Positions 24,245 to 32,526 of a stretch of 64,000 nt of DNA are shown in pieces (positions within the stretch are counted from its first letter, which is position 1; each line of letters begins with the position of its first letter). The stretch comes from Pseudomonas marginalis. Lineage in GTDB: Bacteria; Pseudomonadota; Gammaproteobacteria; Pseudomonadales; Pseudomonadaceae. Position numbers and translations under genes: made by a program. Location of the stretch: NCBI RefSeq assembly GCF_900105325.1, contig NZ_FNSU01000002.1, positions 248,001 to 312,000 of the forward strand, read 5' to 3'. The notes under the pieces were generated by a model. That model saw nothing but the letters and a program-made list of their open reading frames with translations. It ran no database searches and was not told the origin of the DNA.

Positions 24245-25996
24245 TCAGCCCTTCGGTTGCGCATTGCCCTGAATCAGGGATTTGCCGGCATAGATGCCGC
24301 CCGATACCTCCATGGCGAGGCGCTCGGCGTCCGTGCGGCGCACCTGGGCCGCGAGTGCTTCGGACGCCTCGGGCGTCGCGCCGAGCGCCATTGAGGCTTC
24401 GCGGCCAAAAGCCATGGCCGATTCGAAGGTGACGCGGACCTGGTAGTCCACATCGGCCTTGATCAGTTCGATGGCGTGTTCGCGGTCGTGCGCGCGCGCA
24501 AGCACCCGAGCATGGGGGAACGCCGCCTTGGCCTGTTCGACGATCCGCGTGGCGGCCCGCGCATCGTCCACGCACACCAGGATGGCCCGGGCATGGTGCG
24601 CGCCGGCGGCATGCAATACATCGGCGCGCGTGCCGTCGCCGTAGTACACCTTGAAGCCGAAGTCACTGGCGTCCCGCGCCACCTGGGGGTCATGGTCGAT
24701 GATGGAAATGTCGGCCCCCAGCGCCAACACATGCTGGCTCGCGATCTGACCGAAGCGACCGAAACCGACGATGAGCACGCTGCCGGCCAGTGCGTCGGGC
24801 GCCTGCGCGACTTCCATGGAAACCCCTGTCCTCGGCCCCCATCGCCGGTGTGCGATCACCGCCATCGGGGTCAGCGCCATGGACAGCACGATAATGGCCG
24901 TCATGTTGGCGTTGACTGTCGGATCGATCACGCGGTTGGCCAGCGCGGCAGCGAAGAGCACAAACGCGAACTCGCCGCCCTGGGCCATCAGCACGGCGCG
25001 ATCCAGGGCGTCGGCGTGGGAACTTTTCGCCAGCCGTGCCACGCCGTAGATGCACGTGCTCTTGATCACCATCATCGCGAGCACGCCAGCCACGATGATG
25101 GGCCAGTTACGCCCCACCGCGGCCAGGTCCAGTGACATGCCCACGCCAAGGAAGAACAGGCCCAGCAGCAAGCCGCGGAAGGGTTCGATGTCGGCCTCGA
25201 GTTGGTGGCGAAACGTCGATTCGGACAGCAGCACGCCAGCCAGAAAGGCCCCCATGGCCATGGACAGGCCACCCAGTTGCATGAGCAGTGCCGCGCCCAG
25301 CACCACGAGCAGGGCGGCTGCGGTCATCACCTCGCGGGCTTTGGCGTTGGCCAGGATGCGAAATAACGGGTTGAGCAGCCAGATGCCTGCCCCAACCAGT
25401 GCCGCCAGCGCGCCGGCCGCGACGGCGATGCCAATCCAGCGTGATCCGGCCGCCGGCGCGGATGGATCAATGGGGGCGATGAACGCCACCAGCGCCAATA
25501 GCGGCACGATCAGCAGGTCCTCGAACAGCAGGATGGCCACTATTTTCTGGCCACGCGGGGCCGCGATGTCGCCGCGTTCGCCCAGCAGTTGCATGACGAT
25601 CGCGGTGGAGGTGAGCACAAAGCCCATGCCGCTGACGAAGGATACCGCCAGCGAGAAACCGAAAGCCACGCCCACTCCGGTCAGCAGCAGGCCGCAGACC
25701 AGGATCTGCAAACTGCCCAGGCCGAAGATGTCGCGCCGCATGCTCCACAGATGGGAGGGCCGCATCTCTAGGCCGATGACGAAAAGGAACATCACGACCC
25801 CGAGTTCGGCGGTGTGCAGGATGGTTTGCGGATCGCTGAAAAGCCCCAGTCCGAACGGACCGATCGCCAGACCCGCTGTCAGATAGCCCAACACCGAGCC
25901 CAGGCCCAGGCGCTTGAACAGCGGCACGGCCACCACCGCCGCACCTAGCAAGGTTACGACCTTGGTCAGGTCACCCGCACTGCCTTCGATCGACAT
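24245..25996 (-). CDS. Monovalent cation:proton antiporter-2 (KefB/KefC-like) with RCK domain
   Basis: The start at 25996 (MSIEGSAGDLTKVVTLLGAA) gives 583 residues with about 12 membrane helices (Na+/H+ exchanger domain, residues 5-375). A TrkA-N/RCK domain follows with the nucleotide loop VLIVGFGRFGQIAS near residue 408. KefC proteins let K+ out in exchange for H+ under control of glutathione adducts, protecting against electrophiles. No kefF/kefG-type ancillary gene is adjacent. It is followed by DUF924 and preceded by a small broken membrane-protein gene. Confidence 0.88.
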   Translation of the reverse strand: MSIEGSAGDLTKVVTLLGAAVVAVPLFKRLGLGSVLGYLTAGLAIGPFGLGLFSDPQTILHTAELGVVMFLFVIGLEMRPSHLWSMRRDIFGLGSLQILVCGLLLTGVGVAFGFSLAVSFVSGMGFVLTSTAIVMQLLGERGDIAAPRGQKIVAILLFEDLLIVPLLALVAFIAPIDPSAPAAGSRWIGIAVAAGALAALVGAGIWLLNPLFRILANAKAREVMTAAALLVVLGAALLMQLGGLSMAMGAFLAGVLLSESTFRHQLEADIEPFRGLLLGLFFLGVGMSLDLAAVGRNWPIIVAGVLAMMVIKSTCIYGVARLAKSSHADALDRAVLMAQGGEFAFVLFAAALANRVIDPTVNANMTAIIVLSMALTPMAVIAHRRWGPRTGVSMEVAQAPDALAGSVLIVGFGRFGQIASQHVLALGADISIIDHDPQVARDASDFGFKVYYGDGTRADVLHAAGAHHARAILVCVDDARAATRIVEQAKAAFPHARVLARAHDREHAIELIKADVDYQVRVTFESAMAFGREASMALGATPEASEALAAQVRRTDAERLAMEVSGGIYAGKSLIQGNAQPKG

Positions 25997-26012
25997 GTTA
26001 GGTTCCTCAAAG

Positions 26013-26281
26013 TCAGCTGCGTGCCAACTGCCAGGCCGCAATAGCGGCCGCGATGACAGGCAGTGCAAAGACCAGCAGCAGGATTGGAAACTCCTCGCGC
26101 GCGCTGTAGCCCGCATGGCTGACGCCCACCCACATGTTCACACCCGCCACCAGCAGCACACCGGCACGAATACCTTTGCCGCCAGCACCATGCCTAAGGT
26201 GCTCGCGCCCCAGAGCCAGCCGAACAGGACGAAGACGCCCAAAAGAACCAACCCACCGCCTATTACCATCAGCACATGCAT
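26013..26281 (-). pseudogene. Small membrane protein gene upstream of the antiporter, frameshifted
   Basis: From ATG 26281 the frame reads MHVLMVIGGGLVLLGVFVLF, then GWLWGASTLGMVLAAKVFVPV, and meets a stop soon after. Beyond about 26158 another frame continues as LLVAGVNMWVGVSHAGYSAR and REEFPILLLVFALPVIAAA, ending in AAWQLARS and a stop at 26013. Together they form one three-helix membrane protein of about 90 residues with one base lost near 26160. It is either a recent frameshift or a sequencing error. Its role is unknown; it lies 16 bp upstream of the antiporter. Confidence 0.65.
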
Positions 26282-26338
26282 TTCGATTTTCCTCGTCCGT
26301 TGATGGGCTTCAATCCGGGCGTCTTCTCCCTCAACCCG

Positions 26339-26431
26339 TCAATCGATCGGCGAAATAATTCCGCCATTGATGAAGCTGGTGGTGCCCGTCATCCAGCGAG
26401 CTTCCGGTGAGACGAGGAATAGGCCGAGTGC
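26339..26431 (-). pseudogene. SDR C-terminal remnant
   Basis: Read on the minus strand, LGLFLVSPEARWMTGTTSFI followed by NGGIISPID and a stop is the end of a second short-chain dehydrogenase. It abuts the stop of the intact SDR at 26433. It has no start and only about 30 codons. Confidence 0.65.
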
Positions 26432-26432
26432 C

Positions 26433-27206
26433 TTACTTGGTGGTGTAGCCGCCATTGATGAGAATCGTCTGGCCGGTGATCCACCAACCGTCGCTCACCA
26501 GGTGGCGAATGAAGGGCACCACATCCTCAATGTCGGTCAGGCCGGTTTTGCTGGACGACGAGAGCGCGGCAGCCGTCTTGTGGTACGCCACGGCATCGGC
26601 GCCTTCGGCCGGGTAGAAGAACGGCGTGTCCATCGGGCCGGGGCCGACCGCAGTCACTGAGATGCCCCGCGCACCCAACTCCTTGGACGCTGCGCGGGTG
26701 TAGTGCTCGACCGGTGCCTTGGTACCGGCATAAGCGGCGTAGAACGGAGTGAACGCGCCTAGCAGCGAGGTGACCACGGTGCAGATCTTGCCGTTGTCGT
26801 TCAGGTTCTTGCCGGCTTCCTTGAGGAAGAAGAAGGCGGTCTTGGAATTGACCGCCGTCATCTCGTCGTATTCGGCCTCAGTTATCTCGGCCATGGGTTT
26901 CTTGAGCACCTTGCCGACGGTGTTGATAGCGATGTCCGGCTTGCCTACAGCGCTGATGGCATCGGCAAATAGCTTCTCGACGGCACCCGATGTGGTGAGA
27001 TCAGCCTGCAACGCGACGGCTTGCGCACCGCTGGCCTGAATGGCCGCGACGGTCGCATCGGCATCGGCCTGGGAGGAAGCGCTGTTGTAATGGATGGCGA
27101 TGGCCTTGGCGCCTTGCGCGGCCAGGTCGCGAGCGATGAGGCCGCCAAGGTTCTTGGCTCCGCCTGCGATCAGTACTACCTTGCCCTTGATGGAATGGTC
27201 TGCCAT
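26433..27206 (-). CDS. Short-chain dehydrogenase/reductase
   Basis: The 257-residue SDR has LIAGGAKNLGGLIARDLA (glycine-rich loop slightly altered), an Asn-Thr-Val in place of NAG (INTVGK), and VVTSLLGAFTPFYAAYAGTK with the catalytic Ser and a YAGTK motif. It ends in WITGQTILINGG. The ATG has GGAGAT upstream. The LysR gene at 22680 is the nearest regulator of similar composition. The substrate is unknown. Confidence 0.88.
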   Translation of the reverse strand: MADHSIKGKVVLIAGGAKNLGGLIARDLAAQGAKAIAIHYNSASSQADADATVAAIQASGAQAVALQADLTTSGAVEKLFADAISAVGKPDIAINTVGKVLKKPMAEITEAEYDEMTAVNSKTAFFFLKEAGKNLNDNGKICTVVTSLLGAFTPFYAAYAGTKAPVEHYTRAASKELGARGISVTAVGPGPMDTPFFYPAEGADAVAYHKTAAALSSSSKTGLTDIEDVVPFIRHLVSDGWWITGQTILINGGYTTK

Positions 27207-27777
27207 GGGAAATCTCCTGCACGGGTGGAAGGAGTTTCAGCATAGGCGCCCATATGCGTTGGATAAATCAGGCTTGGCTGGATGGATTATCCATAGAATC
27301 CGCCTAATCGTACGGTTGCTCAAACATTGCCGTCGAGGGCCGCGCCATCTGGTGTCCGTTGTGGCCAGTGCATTCTCAATCTGATTGATTTGGCGAAGTG
27401 GACCAGAGTTTTAACTTGAGCTCAGCGACGTGTGCAACCGTGGTGGTTTCCTCGCGTCCGGGTGGTGGACACCAATGGCTGGAAGATCCAACATCTGAGG
27501 CGGCCAGGTCTGCGTATATGGCGAGTTCACGGTCGCACCACGTGCTCATCTGGGCGGTGAAAAGGCTCAAACCTGTGCAAGCAGAAGTGCTCACTGCGCT
27601 GGGCTTTGAATTCGCCTAAACAATATTCGGGGAAAAATGTGGTACTCGCAGTTTGACAAGTGCTGCAAGACGTTGGCCTAAGGTTTCATTTATAGCTGCA
27701 GATATTCTGGTGGGTCTTGGAGGCGTTGCCCTGCGGTTGCGGCTTTGAGTTTACTGATGAGGTAGGGAGGCTTCTGA
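27207..27777. other. 571-bp stretch without a recognisable gene
   Basis: The longest frames here (about 72 codons on either strand, 27376-27619) look like nothing I can name and have no good ribosome site. TTGACA at about 27655 could be a -35 element for the DCL gene, but no convincing -10 follows at the right distance. Confidence 0.4.
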
Positions 27778-28458
27778 ATGTTCTGGCTGGGGCCATTCGA
27801 GTACAAATCAAAAAAAGAGCTTTTGGATAGGCTCTAGGATTATCTACAAAAAGCACCAGCAGGCGTGATCACCAATAAGCTTGCAGTCAAAAAACTACAC
27901 CTGTTGCTTGCGATGCATCCGGACGCGGACAGAAAAATTGGCGTCGGAATTGACCACTTCAGGATCGAGAGAAATGCATTGGGGGCGGGGAAGGGGATCT
28001 GGCTCGTCCGCGTGGATGGCAGTGAAGATACCTTTTCCTACAAACGGTGTATCACAGGCGTCGTTCAATCTCCCCATGGCAAGGTATGCGAAGCATTGAG
28101 GTTTGCAGTGCGCCCGCAATTGGTCGCGTTTCGCGATGCGCTTGGTCTGCCTGTAACGTGTGCGGCGAGCGGAGTGATCATCACGCAGCGAAAAGATTTG
28201 CACATCGATCACAAGGAGCCGTTTTGGATGCTGCTAGAGCGATTTTGCCAAGATCGTAAGGTCGACCTAACTAAGCTTGAAACGTTTGGAAACGGAGAAA
28301 AACTGGCGTTGGTTGATCAAAATATCTCGTCTGCCTTTGTGCAGTACCATCGTCTTTATGCGGAACTTCAGCCTTTGCTGAAAGCTACCAACGTCGCGAA
28401 AGGAGGGCGCCATGCCGGTAGGATTTATGGCGGGGGAGAAGAAATCGATTTACGGTGA
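27778..28458 (+). pseudogene. DCL/DUF3223 family protein with HNH-like C-terminus, interrupted by one amber codon
   Basis: ATG 27778 is preceded by GGGAGG and reads MFWLGPFEYKSKKELLDRL, then TAG at 27835-27837. It continues in the same frame to 28458 without another stop (226 codons in all). The DCL domain is clear: RKIGVGIDHF, then IWLVRVDGSEDTFSYKRCIT. The second half has C-A-A-S-G followed by LHIDHKEPFW, resembling the zinc/HNH-like H-x-D-H-x-x-P of bacterial DCL proteins. A GTG at 27865 could give a 197-residue N-truncated product that keeps both domains. It lies just outside the tRNA-Gly attachment site, as island cargo would. Confidence 0.7.
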
Positions 28459-28624
28459 AGGTTGGAGGATGGGGTTGCACTTCTTTCGGCGGTATGTGGC
28501 TCCGAGCCAATCCAGCGAAACAGGGCCGTTGGCTGAATGACTGCTCCCCCGATTGGCTGTCAATAGATCTCGACAGCTTGGCTTGGAATTACGACCGCTC
28601 TTGCTCTTGATACAGCTTTAAAAC

Positions 28625-28643
28625 AAGTCCAGAATCAAGTCCA
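28625..28643. repeat. Left copy of 19-bp direct repeat flanking the att core
   Basis: AAGTCCAGAATCAAGTCCA. It is itself two AAGTCCA units 11 bp apart. The right copy lies at 28836-28854 and matches at 17 of 19 positions. Placement on both sides of the att core suggests integrase or excisionase arm sites. Confidence 0.6.
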
Positions 28644-28701
28644 TTCCTGCTTCAGGAATAACAGAAACCCTATAGACTTCAATGAGTCGGACGCCGGATA
28701 A

Positions 28702-28721
28702 GAGTCTCGTTTCCCGCTCCA
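28702..28721 (+). other. Attachment-site core: 3' end of tRNA-Gly(GCC)
   Basis: GAGTCTCGTTTCCCGCTCCA equals the last 20 nt of a standard tRNA-Gly(GCC), from T-loop to CCA. The bases before it do not continue the tRNA (no TTC of the T-loop, no anticodon arm), so this is not a gene but the duplicated end left by island integration. The integrase begins 224 bp downstream. Confidence 0.75.
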
Positions 28722-28769
28722 AATATTGCGCTACAGAGTTCCACTGAATTCTGTAAGTGATTGAAATCA

Positions 28770-28790
28770 GGGCCTTTAGGCCCTTTTTTT
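28770..28790 (+). terminator. Rho-independent terminator behind the tRNA-Gly 3' end
   Basis: GGGCCT-TT-AGGCCC stem (28770-28783) followed by seven T. It resembles a tRNA operon terminator that travelled with the att core. Confidence 0.75.
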
Positions 28791-28835
28791 CGTTCCGGCG
28801 GGAACCACTGAAATCCAGTACTATCCGGTGCGTTT

Positions 28836-28854
28836 AAGTCCAGGATTAAGTCCA
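28836..28854. repeat. Right copy of 19-bp direct repeat flanking the att core
   Basis: AAGTCCAGGATTAAGTCCA, immediately followed by a third partial unit (GAATCC shared with the left copy's internal segment). See the copy at 28625. Confidence 0.6.
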
Positions 28855-28944
28855 GAATCCGGACATGCCCTGAATCGGTTTGTTGCTGGAGCAGTTTGCG
28901 CAGCGAGATGAGTATCTGGCCCTGACTCTGTTCAGGAGCTCGCG

Positions 28945-30255
28945 ATGGCACTCTCAGAAATGACAGTTCGGCATGCCCGAATCACCGGTAATGGCTACAC
29001 CCTCGGTGACAGTGATGGTCTCACTCTCAATGTTACGGCCAGAGGCGGCAAAGTCTGGCTCTTCCGTTACTACTGGGCAGGCAAGCAGAAGCGCATGTCC
29101 TTGGGTTGTTACCCACAAATCTCCCTCAAAGAAGCCCGTGCCCGACGTGACGAGGCGCGAGCCTTGGTCGCCCAAGGCATCAATCCCTATGAGCACCGTA
29201 AGCAACAGCGCCGTGCTGTTCGTTTTGCGGCAGAGCATACCTTCGAGGCCGTGTTCAATCAGTGGGTGGAGTTCCGCATGCTGAGCCTGAAGGAGGGGCG
29301 CCAGAGCACACTCTCGCAGATATTGAGAATCTTCAAAAAAGACCTCCTGCCAACGCTCGGCAGGCGGTCCATCTACGGCATCAATCGCCACGACCTGATG
29401 CACCTCCTGAGCGGAATCGAACAACGCAAGGCGTTAACGACAGCGGAAAAATGTCGGACCTGGTTCAAGCAATTGTCCGCTATGCCCTGGTGAAGGTGGA
29501 GGGGCTTGACCAGAATCCTGCGTCGGACCTTGATGTGGTAGCGCTTCCGAAACCCCCTGTCGCACATAATCCCTTTCTTCGTATGGACGAGCTGCCTACA
29601 TTGCTGGCCGCGCTTCGAGATTACGGTGGTGCGAACCAAACACGCCTAGGTCTTCGCTTGTTGCTGCTAACGGGGGTGCGTACCGGCGAGTTGCGCTTGT
29701 CGACGCCCGACCAGTTTGATCTAAAGCAGCGGTTGTGGATCATCCCGCCGGAAGTGGTGAAACAGCTTCAGATGGGGATGCGCAGGGCGGGGAAGCAGAC
29801 CTCAAACATACCGCCTTACATCGTGCCATTGTCGGTCCAGGCGCTTGAAATCGTGCGCGAGATGCTGAGTCAAGTTGTCCCCGCGCAGTGTTATTTGTTA
29901 GCGCACCGGAGAGACCTAAGCAAGCGCATTAGCGAGAACACCTTGAATGGGGCGTTGCGTCGAATGGGGTATGCCGATCAACTCACCGGGCATGGGATGA
30001 GGGCCACGATTTCGACGGCGCTTAACGAGATTGGCTACCCCAAGGTATGGGTTGATGCGCAGCTTTCTCATGCCGATTCAGGCAAGGTGAGTGCGGCCTA
30101 CAACCACGCGGAATACGTCGAGCAACGTCGGACCATGATGCAGGATTGGGCGAATAGATTGGACCTTTGGGGGCAGGGTAAGCCGAAAGCAGCAAGCTCT
30201 CCGCTGACTATTCGTTTGGAGGGCGCAGCCTCGCTGCCCTTACTGGAAAACTCTA
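28945..30255 (+). pseudogene. P4-type tyrosine integrase with a -1 frameshift
   Basis: The first frame (28945-29493) encodes the DUF4102 arm-binding domain (GLTLNVTARGGKVWLFRYYW, then MSLGCYPQISLKEAR) and the core-binding domain up to TTAEKCRTWFKQL. There TTGTCCGC (about 29473-29480) lacks one T relative to the expected L-F-R, and the frame ends. The catalytic domain continues in the next frame as VRYALVKVEG, LLLLTGVRTGELRL (Arg), LTGHGMRATISTAL (H-x-x-R), LSHAD and AAYNHAEYVEQRR (Tyr). All catalytic residues remain, so one base would restore it. It lies just inside the tRNA-Gly att core. Confidence 0.85.
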
Positions 30256-30279
30256 AGGGAAATGGTTCATGGTCAACGA

Positions 30280-30608
30280 TCATTTTGTGCCAAATCAAGC
30301 TTTTCAAGTATGCCCAGCTTGGGGAGTTGGAACGACCGCAGTTTCGTATGCCTTTCGCTCCGTACAGTGGTTACGCCACGCTTATTTTCTTTGGTTTGGT
30401 GCTGGTACTGATTGCGATGGATTATCCCGTTGGGACGTATTCAATTGCTTCGCTGCCCATCTACGCCGCGGTGCTGGTAGTCGGTTGGTACATGGTACGT
30501 GGCCGTGTGCGTGGGATTGAATCAGGGGCACTGGTATTCGATGAGAACCAGGATTTGGTCCCTGTTGATCAGGCTCTCCGCCACTCAGGTACTCCACTTC
30601 AAAATTGA
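30280..30608 (+). pseudogene. APC-family amino-acid permease, C-terminal remnant
   Basis: After the integrase tail the same frame runs into QIKLFKYAQLGELERPQFRM, PYSGYATLIFFGLVLVLIAM, DYPVGTYSIASLPIYAAVL and VVGWYMVRGRV. These are the last two membrane helices of an AnsP/CycA-type amino-acid permease. The N-terminal ten helices are absent. The next gene is an amino-acid lyase-family enzyme, so the permease was probably its partner before the island end was placed here. Confidence 0.72.
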
Positions 30609-30646
30609 ACAAGCACAACGACAATGCCCTTTGGAGGAATAGACCC

Positions 30647-31849
30647 ATGCGTCCTGACAAGAAAAATCTGACCACGCTATCTGCAGCCACACTGGCTGTT
30701 CATGGGGGTAACGTAATCGACGCGACGACCGGCGCGGTGCGTACGCCATTAGTCATGGCCAACTCCTATCTACTGCCGGAGGATCCTTCGACAATGGATT
30801 GGTCCAGCCCAGATGGCCTTGTGTATACCCGTAACCAAGGGCACAACCAAGTGTGCCTGGAGAAAAAGCTCGCAGCACTTGAGGGGACTGAGTCTAGTGT
30901 TGTGTTTGCAACCGGCGTAGCTGCGTTGCATGCAGTGTTTTTTACATTTTTGAAAAGTGGTGACCATGTCCTTGTGAGTGATGTCACCTATGAAGCCGTA
31001 TGGCGGTTGTTCGCCGAGCTTCTGCCTGAGCGCTATGGTATTGAAGCAACGTTTGTAGATATGGGCGATCTGGACGCTGTCCGGCAGGCATTCAGGCCCA
31101 ATACAAAGCTGCTTCACACTGAAACGATCGCGAATCCTACGACCAAGGTCGCGGACATTGCTGCCTTGGCCGAGATTGCGCACGCTCAGGGCGCGTTGAT
31201 CTCTGTAGATGCGACGTTTACACCGCCACCTTTTTTCCGTGCCAGTGAGCATGGTGTAGACCTGGTTGTTCATTCGTTGACCAAATACATTAACGGTCAT
31301 GGTGACTCGATGGGCGGTGTGGTCTTGGGTTCTACCAAGATGATGAATCACATCAAGCACGATGCACTGGTTGACCTTGGGGCAACCATCTCGCCGTTCA
31401 ATGCCTGGTTAATCATGCGGGGCTCAGTCACCCTGCCTTTGCGTTTGAAGCAGCACCTGAGCAATGCGGAAAAACTGGCTGTGTATCTCGAGTCAGATGA
31501 CCGTATTGCCTATGTTTATTACCCCGGGCTTGCCTCTCATCCGCAGCATGAATTAGCTCAGCGGCAATTTGCCGGTCGTGGTTTTGGGGCAATGATGGCC
31601 TTCGCAGTGAAAGGTGATCCAGACACCCAAAATCGCTTTGTTTCTAACTTGCGCATTATTACGTCTGCCGTTTCACTGGGCCATGATGAGACGCTCATTG
31701 TTCATGTAGGCGCTGAGGGCCGTGGCGGCTTTGACAAGTATCCCAAGGAATTTCAGGAGTACGGCCACTTGCGTTTATCGGTGGGGCTTGAGGACGCAGA
31801 TGATCTGATTAAAGATATTTGCCTTGCCTTGGATGAAACGTTCAAATGA
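30647..31849 (+). CDS. Cys/Met-metabolism PLP-dependent enzyme (methionine gamma-lyase / cystathionine gamma-synthase family)
   Basis: The start at 30647 (MRPDKKNLTTLSAATLAVHG) has GGAGGA upstream; an earlier in-frame start overlaps the permease remnant. The 400-residue protein shows YTRNQGHNQVCLEKKLAALE, SSVVFATGVAALHAVF, DATFTPPPFF and the PLP lysine in HSLTKYINGHGDSMGG. The family eliminates or replaces the gamma (or beta) substituent of S-amino acids. Typical gamma-lyases have a Tyr/Arg PLP-phosphate pair at the tetramer interface, here YTRN. Which substrate is used cannot be settled. The neighbouring importer, Lrp regulator and amidohydrolase suggest breakdown of an S-containing amino acid or its N-acyl form. 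Confidence 0.88.
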   Translation: MRPDKKNLTTLSAATLAVHGGNVIDATTGAVRTPLVMANSYLLPEDPSTMDWSSPDGLVYTRNQGHNQVCLEKKLAALEGTESSVVFATGVAALHAVFFTFLKSGDHVLVSDVTYEAVWRLFAELLPERYGIEATFVDMGDLDAVRQAFRPNTKLLHTETIANPTTKVADIAALAEIAHAQGALISVDATFTPPPFFRASEHGVDLVVHSLTKYINGHGDSMGGVVLGSTKMMNHIKHDALVDLGATISPFNAWLIMRGSVTLPLRLKQHLSNAEKLAVYLESDDRIAYVYYPGLASHPQHELAQRQFAGRGFGAMMAFAVKGDPDTQNRFVSNLRIITSAVSLGHDETLIVHVGAEGRGGFDKYPKEFQEYGHLRLSVGLEDADDLIKDICLALDETFK

Positions 31850-31916
31850 CCTGGCAAATTTGATTATTGGTTTTTGTCTTACAGTATCACGCACAGGGTT
31901 TGGTCAACCCGTCTTT

Positions 31917-31942
31917 ACCCCCGTACATGCGGGGGTCTTTTT
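31917..31942 (+). terminator. Rho-independent terminator after the PLP enzyme
   Basis: ACCCCCG and CGGGGGT pair around TACATG, followed by CTTTTTAATTTT. It separates the PLP-enzyme gene from the SugE/Gdx gene. Confidence 0.85.
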
Positions 31943-32031
31943 AATTTTAGATAAGTTTTCGCATGTGTTGCCGAATCTTGCCTGAAACGAGAAAGGTGAT
32001 TTTTAGTTAACGGGGCTTAGGGGGATTAATT

Positions 32032-32349
32032 GTGGCTTGGATAAGCTTGATTGTTGCTGGGCTGCTCGAAGTGGTTTGGGCGTTTTCAATGAAACAATCT
32101 GAGGGCTTTACACGCGTAGTACCCACCATTGTGACTTTGGTTATGGTGGTAGCCAGCTTTGCGCTGCTCTCCTTCTCGATGAAAAGTCTTCCGCTAGGCA
32201 CCGCTTATACGATCTGGACGGGTATCGGGGCGGTTGGCGCTTTTTTAGTTGGCATTGCTTTTCTCGGAGAGCCAGCCAGTATTCTGCGAGTGGCTGCCGC
32301 GATTTTAATTGTTTCCGGTTTGGTGATGATGAAAGTGGCTTCGACATAA
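32032..32349 (+). CDS. SMR-family exporter, SugE/Gdx type
   Basis: A GTG start after GGGGGAT gives 105 residues with four membrane helices. The conserved Glu is in GLLEVVWAFSMKQSEGFTRV, and helix 4 and the loop read LPLGTAYTIWTGIGAVGAFL. The K-x-S-E-G-F motif and the position of W are those of SugE/Gdx proteins, which export guanidinium, rather than of EmrE. I searched the upstream 180 bp for a guanidine riboswitch (ykkC classes) and did not find a convincing one. It may remove guanidino compounds from arginine-like substrates, but this is only inferred. Confidence 0.88.
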   Translation: MAWISLIVAGLLEVVWAFSMKQSEGFTRVVPTIVTLVMVVASFALLSFSMKSLPLGTAYTIWTGIGAVGAFLVGIAFLGEPASILRVAAAILIVSGLVMMKVAST

Positions 32350-32429
32350 ATTTTCGAGCATTTTGCTCATGAAATTGATCAGTTTGCCATATTCTCTGAA
32401 GTGGCATTGCCAATGTAGTGTTGGTAATA

Positions 32430-32441
32430 AGGCGATCGCCT
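32430..32441. promoter_or_regulatory. Palindrome AGGCGATCGCCT upstream of the ABC importer operon
   Basis: A perfect 12-bp palindrome 86 bp before the binding-protein start, followed by AT-rich sequence. It may be an operator; no regulator can be assigned from the sequence. Confidence 0.3.
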
Positions 32442-32526
32442 CATAATAATAACTTACGGAGCTATGTGTTCAGCTATAGAATTTTTACTGCCCTTGAATC
32501 CAATTACAATACCTAGGGATGTACAT

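Larger units (their letters stand above)
28459..28944. other. Island junction region without protein genes
   Basis: Between the DCL gene and the integrase this stretch holds the tRNA-Gly 3' end, a terminator and two copies of a 19-bp direct repeat, listed separately. No coding frame here is convincing. Confidence 0.6.

Noticed and set aside
28690..28721. Complete tRNA gene at the att core
   Set aside because: Only the last 20 nt match tRNA-Gly; no acceptor 5' strand, D-arm or anticodon arm precedes it.
29460..29493. Programmed -1 frameshift in the integrase
   Set aside because: No slippery heptamer or downstream stem is seen at the junction; loss of one T in TTGTTCCGC explains it better.
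31850..32031. Possible guanidine riboswitch before the SugE/Gdx gene
   Set aside because: Expected from known Gdx biology, but the region shows only a terminator hairpin belonging to the upstream gene and no ykkC-like conserved loops.
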